DNA from: DAOUCP01 sp034432155
GTDB lineage: Bacteria > Chloroflexota > Anaerolineae > Epilineales > Epilineaceae
Length of the DNA stretch: 19,974 nucleotides
Direction: 5' to 3'
NCBI GenBank assembly: GCA_034432155.1
Contig: DAOUCP010000037.1
Coordinates: 1 to 19,974, forward strand
Positions 17,201 through 19,974 of this stretch are shown here, piece after piece. The stretch's first letter is position 1, and the number at the start of each line of letters is the position of its first letter. The position numbers and the translations under genes are program-made. The notes under the pieces are model-generated. The model was given only the letters and a program-made list of their open reading frames with translations. It made no database searches and had not been told where the DNA came from.

Positions 17201-17282
17201 CGAGGCGATGCCGGTGTTCAACTTCTTCCTGACCGAGCATAGGCCGAACTGTCCGGGGATTCCGGGGGTGATGAAGCCGTAA
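8232..17282 (+). CDS. Giant secreted DUF11-repeat surface protein (~3,016 aa)
   Basis: A very large extracellular protein. The N-terminus MSRPFPIPSVVAS is followed by a hydrophobic core (FATLLALGMVLMPMLSG) and a plausible AVA cleavage site, so it is exported. From 8466 to about 15430 it consists of about 15 DUF11-type (TIGR01451/PF01345) domains. Most open with ADLxVTK and contain an NNGPSxAxNVxxxDxLP segment; the fifteenth (from 15012) is diverged. Many domains hold a cysteine pair ending in CxLG that probably forms a disulfide. The last roughly 615 residues (from about 15435) hold four units with a VQNVG/IQNVG/VQNLS/ITNLV core that I cannot assign to a family. Such proteins are generally stalks, adhesins or surface-layer components. 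The C-terminus ends PGIPGVMKP, with no LPXTG, membrane helix or basic tail, so attachment to the cell is unexplained. The four hairpin-length GC-rich units of the spacer follow the stop. Function is inferred from architecture only. Confidence 0.92.
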   Translation: MSRPFPIPSVVASLPFSRLRPFATLLALGMVLMPMLSGAVAASQSGASQVAAWLTTQPHLALPARSGEDAPASPQQLPADLAVVKSCRSTTLPLGIAIAGREVLCTITVTNESVLIPAQQVSVVDDFPAEFVYVADNSGCEMDGEDLVCGLGNLTPGASRTIEVKFRVDPAAVVDEPDGAISVENVASVSALNPDPAPANNVARASIFIQDEADLRLTKMSKPHDVVRAGEAFSYTIFVDNLGPSAARNVVITDTLITQGTVDPFACSMSILGEGGISVFDCLLGADSGVWTVATFGATGLWPMSPQDPGRIVIRLHATASATFDYQSINNEARVTADTPDPNKENNFAVVPLSVQAVADLAVTKRADMESADAGGFACWTMTVTNDGPSPAENVKLIDVTPRGLVDGSITAGPGCTLGTPGDPLDPLVCDLGRLEVGATVETYVCGDVDPAFVARQPRSPAADYLDNDVWVTSDTFDADNSDNRATDFIYVTESADLSLRKFLIGTPTAGAEVHYEYQITNAGPSVSRDVTFRDFLPRDVEFLSASVDYENGLGLVPLSCTVTVGSNALFCPLGDVPLTGDNPILVFVNVRIKPTATGSITNSADVNLSDTPDPVMEGNSASVETDLRYAADVDIAKTAVSSSVTLPGDNRAGTIVGVGGGTITYRIRVVNNGPSTIYNAVVTDPLNQDLEYRYSTSALCSLVAGTVTCDLGDIQPGEVKEFDVIAAVHEGTTTGGVPTLDNEACVDWMLGDETEGRACDEESVPADPVSDLRIRKFGKPDGEVRAGKLLTYTIIVDNLGPSFAPTVTVTDELRASGVFDIMGLLPDATGQYDLNANCVIDAPASNAPINPIYTNLPVGVPYVPGADPIVPGVNQRATITCELNNQGTGELPVFGPPYTGTNTGSGEGRWIIEVAVMAREGVSINNCADVSSDALDPDFANNSTCTAHEITEVADLSVTKTASGEVGGCGQLLQQEDGVTPGNKITYRVTVANNGPSRAENVVIQDRLPPGITVTNYSVTDGAGNVRGSCTTGTPGSWLDQLVCGIDTLATGTGAPPAGPVVLQFTATVDPAVPAGAILENDVVVMSDQFDDDNSDNFASSLVAAYPVADLRIDKRGPESHAAGTTETYHLHVGNNGPSVAQNVMVADIVPPGMRILRATVMGGQNPNGVLGNACVIHNLFSFDPLGLQYNPSNAVTCDLGNLPPGLEGERDIAVDVYVMPDVVDSTRLRNEAYVFSGTLLGQEYTPDCDYDNNAAEWTTTALTMADLWLTKDSEPQKVYAGEQKKYIIRVGNDGPADAQNVVVRDVLPPEVTYETDTDHCVLVDDPQTPGQDLDCSLGTIKVGQVVEFWIWVRVGACVPAGTTIVNRACVPWEEGVNTTLGDPDPSDNCDDAKNLVLQKADLKIVKFGKMDGQVRAGDVLTYTIMVDNLGPSCATDVAVKDLLQSSERFDVLDVFSDRSAVSVAVPPHSGGNPQTLAATQWPQVWPPLPPLAQVNPPTGIGGVNQRLQWDVRLTEGDDPETPANEGTLGVLAADGPPNTGRWILTMRVRAAETQDINNIADVVSHVAWDPDRTNNHAEVMHEITDVADLQVTKSATGEEQQVGQRGLIFNNANPDQQFPTSPNYFGSIRVTAGRRVLYTLTVRNNGPSTAENVVLSDRLPAGVQIYQGSLVAPAGVNCETGTPGQPLDRLTCGLGTIGPGGSKTISFQVVTDSGLKAGTVLENDAHVSSDIFDPVNGNNYANTQNTVLAAADMAVVKSAMGEVVSYDATLRREVVTDTPNQVTPGRVLRYEATVQNNGPSDARNVTVKDTLPPTTQVTYWYADGADCRPDDVQNNVLYCSLGDMAAGERKTFDIYVVVDPAVPSGTALTNCVDVLYSPSNTSPPGPPDPIAGVPPTLVLIWDPYPGDNRVCTSPTAVPRVDVYIEKSDVPAEARLDTPFEPDQAIAGTEHRYLITFGNYGPSRAENVTVQDQLDFKQAGILGETFVRCEPMNPGEQVSCAFAAPNLVNVTGYKSGNETILPGGLNPGERFSFWLITKVDSGYVLDADDFLAQNCASISTTSADVRTANNADCEQTLIVAEADLEITKTDVYGTDPTNGFLQCDPVGRGGTIRYRVTVTNKGPSDAAQVYVVDTLPVNGVVLDPAKVKVTPSAGQIVEIRDDGRITVVLGNDANNAKAPQLGRLNVGSSETIDIEVMVTLTAPCGGVLVNTATVETRRNDSLWPPVTNVPFPGIGAGPRTPTYDPVTENNKATQGTTVECPAIEIDKTISFDGTCPGGKYAIFDRPGQPVTFCFEIKNTGTTYLDYVYIEDVFQTRTGRGVVFTDTIRFGVDPNLPVAPGEVIKRQVTLPHLCHGEDCECGIAIDTVTVTAVPVNSGRTIYPCLPQVTDSDSQRVNVPCAGVDMRLALPALATLGLPKAPTPLSAGTLQQVTPATACESWVQVQNVGKQPTKAMIVVWGPAGACPPQAAGPLKVECSGLLRPGSSWSFAPGMLPQGARSGIVYSLNAVDKVPSQYGQPLPFADVVCREAFYTLVGDYFAWMAFDEAYRLTGVFKTLDFGAHQGEPLAVMVNRTCPDPMNPNTTGSAAYKGISTDLQGAPDPYMGGWMYYAPMVFANKAGLTSFLYIQNVGIECSSLELWFKDQENCLRPVLGDVLSLAPGESVIFDPSTVVGPDWLGSGWIRASQPMAMVVDTVGANHFTSYNGVPGDVWSANPEDVFSLGTQVNYAPLIYNQHQGWDTALLVQNLSSTVASKVKVYFLDQSGGVVHTMVDWICPRGSQTFYLPVIDAIPGNWVGSARVESQEWWTPGDPQIDPPRLQTVVLLEKWADPARTDRREAVAYNAATECDVFNWQIGAYRGGIQSGSAVIAVPLLAKQNRGITSELAITNLVPKPGFTDFAIYVYDQNGLLDVACEKLNEKQVEYIDLNTWGWISRNFLGSAVISAIYWEHDVLSGDGQFERNVVGLGAVIVERIGGTMGAPDVPGDESKAVEAMPVFNFFLTEHRPNCPGIPGVMKP
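8466..15434 (+). repeat. Tandem array of about 15 DUF11-type domains
   Basis: Domain starts that I place by the ADL-x-x-x-K motif are at 8466, 8868, 9306, 9717, 10125, 10542, 11094, 11559, 12030, 12435, 12996, 13488, 13995, 14478 and 15012. Unit length runs from roughly 400 to 560 bp. The array shows a higher-order period of four domains starting at 8868, 10542 and 12435. Confidence 0.85.
15540..17150 (+). repeat. Four related C-terminal units with a QN core
   Basis: Cores are WVQVQNVG (near 15555), SFLYIQNVG (near 16100), ALLVQNLSS (near 16455) and LAITNLVP (near 16884). The last three are preceded by APM, APL or VPL segments at about 16062, 16413 and 16839, and followed by a YFLDQSGG or YVYDQNG strand and a WxGSA or FLGSA motif. 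They look like repeated beta-sandwich domains. I do not recognise a named family. Confidence 0.6.
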
Positions 17283-17370
17283 GGACTGGATTCGGCGGGC
17301 ATCGGAACTGGCGGTTGAGGTCCCGGCCCCGCCGGTAGACAGGGCAGTTGCGATTGTAGTTGCCATGAAC

Positions 17371-17397
17371 CGGCTGGCAGTGTGGAGCTGCCGGCTG
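17371..17397 (+). terminator. Hairpin downstream of the giant gene
   Basis: CGGCTGGCAG pairs with CTGCCGGCTG across a 7-base loop, 10 pairs including two G-U. There is no T-tract. It may be part of a tandem terminator or an RNA stability element. Confidence 0.3.
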
Positions 17398-17410
17398 CGA
17401 AGGGAGGAGG

Positions 17411-17438
17411 CAGGGCCGCCCCACCGGGGGCGGCCCTG
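17411..17438 (+). terminator. Strong 12-bp stem, candidate terminator of the giant gene
   Basis: CAGGGCCGCCCC pairs perfectly with GGGGCGGCCCTG across the 4-base loop ACCG. It is the strongest hairpin in the spacer and lies about 130 bp after the stop. No T-run follows, so it is either a non-canonical terminator or a transcript-end stabiliser. Confidence 0.45.
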
Positions 17439-17540
17439 GCGGTTCGTGGGGCCAGTGTGGCATGGCCATGGGGCCGCGCGGCTGCAGGCGTGGGGGCAGG
17501 GCGAGGCCCGTCGGAGTGGTTGGCCTGGAGGGAGGTAGCG

Positions 17541-19974
17541 ATGGCGAGCGCGATCGAGGCGGCGACGGGGAAGCCACGAGTTGGCCGATGGGCGTTGTTG
17601 GTTCTTGGGCTGCTGACGCTGGCGTGGGTGTGGCGGCTGCTGCCGGATTCCGGCGCTGTGGCGTCCGTCCCTAGCGAGTTGCCGGTCGGAGCATGGAGCA
17701 CCATGGCGAGCGGCGACGAAGTGCTGGCGCTGGCCGTGGAGGGGACCACGCTGTGGGCTGGAACCCGCGGAGGAGGTCTCGTGCGCTGGGACACCCAGAC
17801 TGGCGGCTATGTGCAGTATCTGCGGCCGCAGGATCCATTGGGCGGCAACACAGTGTACGACGTGGCGATCGATAGCCAAGGGCGGAAATGGCTGGCCACC
17901 AGTGGCGGGCTCACGGTGCTCGATGACAAGGGGACACCTGATCGCGCCGATGACCAATGGCGAACCTACCTGCGAGCGAACACACATGGTGGGCTGCCGA
18001 GTGATGACGTACGGGCCGTGGTGGTGGACGGCGGCCGGGTTTGGGTAGGAGGGGTGCAGAGGTGGGATCCGGCGACCGAGCAGTGGCTGGATGGTGGCCT
18101 CGGAAGGCTGGACACCCAGGGCACGGCGGAAACGGCGGATGACGTCTGGGCGGCGGTGGCGACGTTTGAGTCGACCTATCGGAAACAACTGGACGGCACC
18201 GTCCGGCTCGGGCTGGTCTCGGACAACGTCAACGACTTGTTGCTGTTGCCCAACGGCAACCTGTGGATTGCGACAGGCCGGCACTGGCGACTGGAGCGTA
18301 GTGCCGATCCGGATGCGGCGCGTCGGTGGACGCCGGTCCACGGCGGCCTGAGCTACCTGGACACGAAGGGGACAGTCGACCCTGCCGACGATGCTTGGAC
18401 GGCCATGAGCTGCGATGAGATGCAGTTTGCCGTGAAATGCCCGGTTCGGGCTCTGGCGCTGGACCGGAGTGGCTGGGTCTGGGCGGCCATCGCCGGTCGG
18501 GGTGTTTCGACCTTCGTGGGCGACCAGGGGCGGTTCACGGACGAGCAGTGGCGGATCTACAACCCGTTTGGGCTGGAGGGGGCATTCGTGCAGGCGATCG
18601 CCTTTGGGCCCGCCCAGATGCCGGCCCTTGCCAACACCGTCTGGCTAGCTACGACGCGCGGGCTGGCGGTGGTCGATCATCGTGGTACGATTCGGAACCA
18701 GGCGGATGACACGCTCCACCTCGGTCGTGGCGGGCCGTTCACAACGGCCGACGGTCTGGCGCGGGAACGAACGCAGGCCCTGGTGGTGGTCGATGGCCGG
18801 CTGTACGTGGGCACTGGTGCCCACAATGGCGTGGGGGGCGGGATCAGTCCGCTTTCGCTGAGTGATCTCAAGTTCGCGCCGGCATGGCGGACGACGAAGG
18901 CGCCGCCTACGAACTTCATCACCGATCTGGACTTCGGCGCACCGGGCAGCCGCTGGTCTGGCCATGTCTGGCTGGCCACGGGCAGTCGTTCGGAGCGGCT
19001 CTTCGGTGCCGGTGTGGTGGATCTGGATACCAAGGGTACGGCGAGCCCTGCGGACGATCTCTGGACGCAGTACACCACGCTGAGCAGCGATCCGGACAAC
19101 AAGGCCCCTTGGACGGGGCTCATGGGCGACAATGTGCACGCCGTAGCCGTGCAGGGGGACCGGGTGTGGTTTGGGAGCACCGAGGCGCGCTGGAATCGCA
19201 CGGCGGGGAAGTACGACGACGGAGGCCTGGCGGTGTTCGACGGCGTGAACTGGACGGCACGGACACCGGACAACACGGGTGCCCCGGCCAGCGGCTTGCG
19301 CCATGCCAGCGTGTCGGCCCTTGCTGTGGGCTGCGACGGTGAGCTCTGGATCGGCACCGGCAATCCGTGGGACGAGGTGGGTGCCGGCATCGACGTGCTG
19401 ACACCGGGCAGCTCGGTGCACGTGCTAACGCAAGACCGTTGGGCGGCCCATAGTTATGCCCAACTGGCCTCGAACAACACCACGGCCATTGCCGTCGATT
19501 GCCAAACGCGCCGGGTCTACGTGGGCGGCGAACATCATGTTGCGGCGCCCAACAGTGGCTCGCCGGGCGGGGGTTGGGTTGGTGGAGGCGTGGCGGTACG
19601 GGACCTGACGACCGGAACGTGGACCCGCTACGATACGCGCCATGGCCTCCAGTCGTTCAAGGCGGGCGCGGTGCTGGCGGAGGTGAAGGCGGTGGCTGTA
19701 GGTCCGTCCGGCAGCGCCTATGTCGGAACCTACGGCACCGTCGACATGACGGCCGGCGACCTGGTGAGCCGCAAGCCGAACTGGCCCGCGGTGCTGAACA
19801 CATGGAGCGGCAGTGGCTGGTCCCATCAGGTGTTCCCGGAGGCCGGCTGGGTGAGCAGCATCGCGGTGGACGGCGAGGGCCGGGTGTGGGTTGGGACTTC
19901 ACGGGGTGGTGCCGCCTGGGACGCGGCACCTCCGGAGCGGTGGGTGAGCGATCCAGAGCGCGGCGGCCTCATGG
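17541..19974 (+). CDS. Membrane-anchored or secreted beta-propeller protein, incomplete at window end
   Basis: The frame is open from the ATG at 17541 to the window edge, giving at least 811 residues. GGAGG at 17531-17535, in a GGAGGGAGGT context, 5 bp upstream is the best ribosome site in the window. Residues 17-34 (WALLVLGLLTLAWVWRLL) are a signal peptide or signal anchor. The rest is a run of short propeller blades, each with a W(V/L/I)(G/A)T..GG-like turn, for example WAGTRGGGLVRWD, WLATSGGLTVLDD, WLATTRGLAVVD, WIGTG and WVGTSRGGAAWD. I count about thirteen, consistent with two seven-bladed propellers similar to the Reg_prop sensor domains of hybrid two-component regulators. Whether a kinase or cyclase domain follows is unknown because the gene is cut. 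A DxKGTxxxADDxW motif recurs five times. It is in the same orientation as, and 258 bp after, the giant surface-protein gene. Confidence 0.9.
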   Translation, partial: MASAIEAATGKPRVGRWALLVLGLLTLAWVWRLLPDSGAVASVPSELPVGAWSTMASGDEVLALAVEGTTLWAGTRGGGLVRWDTQTGGYVQYLRPQDPLGGNTVYDVAIDSQGRKWLATSGGLTVLDDKGTPDRADDQWRTYLRANTHGGLPSDDVRAVVVDGGRVWVGGVQRWDPATEQWLDGGLGRLDTQGTAETADDVWAAVATFESTYRKQLDGTVRLGLVSDNVNDLLLLPNGNLWIATGRHWRLERSADPDAARRWTPVHGGLSYLDTKGTVDPADDAWTAMSCDEMQFAVKCPVRALALDRSGWVWAAIAGRGVSTFVGDQGRFTDEQWRIYNPFGLEGAFVQAIAFGPAQMPALANTVWLATTRGLAVVDHRGTIRNQADDTLHLGRGGPFTTADGLARERTQALVVVDGRLYVGTGAHNGVGGGISPLSLSDLKFAPAWRTTKAPPTNFITDLDFGAPGSRWSGHVWLATGSRSERLFGAGVVDLDTKGTASPADDLWTQYTTLSSDPDNKAPWTGLMGDNVHAVAVQGDRVWFGSTEARWNRTAGKYDDGGLAVFDGVNWTARTPDNTGAPASGLRHASVSALAVGCDGELWIGTGNPWDEVGAGIDVLTPGSSVHVLTQDRWAAHSYAQLASNNTTAIAVDCQTRRVYVGGEHHVAAPNSGSPGGGWVGGGVAVRDLTTGTWTRYDTRHGLQSFKAGAVLAEVKAVAVGPSGSAYVGTYGTVDMTAGDLVSRKPNWPAVLNTWSGSGWSHQVFPEAGWVSSIAVDGEGRVWVGTSRGGAAWDAAPPERWVSDPERGGLM
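17922..19067 (+). repeat. Five interspersed D-x-[KQR]-G-T-x4-[A/Q]-D-D motifs
   Basis: Copies occur at about 17922 (DDKGTPDRADDQW), 18111 (DTQGTAETADDVW), 18360 (DTKGTVDPADDAW), 18675 (DHRGTIRNQADDTL, degenerate) and 19026 (DTKGTASPADDLW). They sit at blade ends after a LxVLD or LxYLD strand, not in strict tandem. Confidence 0.8.

Larger units (their letters stand above)
17283..17540. other. Intergenic spacer between giant gene and propeller gene
   Basis: This 258-bp spacer contains two strong inverted repeats, listed separately. A third, longer-loop pairing is possible (CGGCGGG 17293-17299 with CCCGCCG 17328-17334). I see no convincing promoter for the propeller gene, which may be transcribed from the giant gene or from an element I cannot recognise. 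Confidence 0.5.

Noticed and set aside
17190..17282. A possible LPXTG-type sorting signal at the giant protein C-terminus
   Set aside because: The sequence contains no LPXTG-like pentapeptide, hydrophobic helix or basic tail.
15687..18341. An 884-codon open frame on the minus strand spanning the giant gene end, the spacer and the propeller gene
   Set aside because: It runs antisense through two well-supported genes and has an Arg/Pro/His-rich, domain-free product.

Overview
The window is strongly GC-rich, with third codon positions dominated by G and C, and is gene-dense. It carries no RNA gene, transposon, phage gene or CRISPR array that I can see. Gene content fits a bacterium with an extracytoplasmic surface-protein repertoire: a divergent FtsZ-like protein, histidine-kinase-like proteins, a class F-type sortase, a PIG-L/LmbE deacetylase, a ~3,000-residue DUF11 repeat protein and a multi-blade beta-propeller protein. 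This mix is most familiar to me from Chloroflexota. That assignment is inference from gene content only; an actinobacterial or other GC-rich lineage is not excluded.

Layout. (1) 1-1701, plus strand: a compact cluster in which a divergent tubulin/FtsZ-family gene (404-1432) is sandwiched between two small genes whose products resemble each other. (2) 1806-6194, minus strand: two tandem histidine-kinase-like genes, both 728 codons as the longest frames, 15 bp apart, behind an extended -10 promoter at 6259-6267. One has seven predicted membrane helices plus PAS; the other has GAF plus PAS. Both have lost the phospho-acceptor histidine and parts of the ATP-binding boxes. (3) 6340-7876, minus strand: a PIG-L deacetylase followed 7 bp later by a sortase with an intact His/Cys/Arg triad. 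(4) 7877-8231: a divergent intergenic region with a perfect GC palindrome and a weak promoter candidate. (5) 8232-17282, plus strand: a giant secreted protein with about 15 DUF11-type domains and a C-terminal region of about 600 residues built from four related units. (6) 17283-17540: spacer with two hairpins. (7) 17541 to the window end, plus strand: a membrane-anchored or secreted beta-propeller protein, cut by the window edge.

How the parts may work together. The FtsZ-like cluster and the kinase-like pair converge on a 104-bp gap, so they are separate transcription units and a functional link is only a neighbourhood guess. The sortase, the deacetylase, the giant repeat protein and the propeller protein all point to cell-surface biology. 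The giant protein has no sortase signal or membrane anchor at its C-terminus, so it is not an obvious substrate of the adjacent sortase.

The parts most worth follow-up are the FtsZ-like protein with a degraded catalytic loop and its two flanking paralogous small proteins, the tandem kinase-like proteins lacking the phospho-acceptor, and the internal architecture of the giant protein (four-domain super-repeat and coordinated loss of cysteine pairs).
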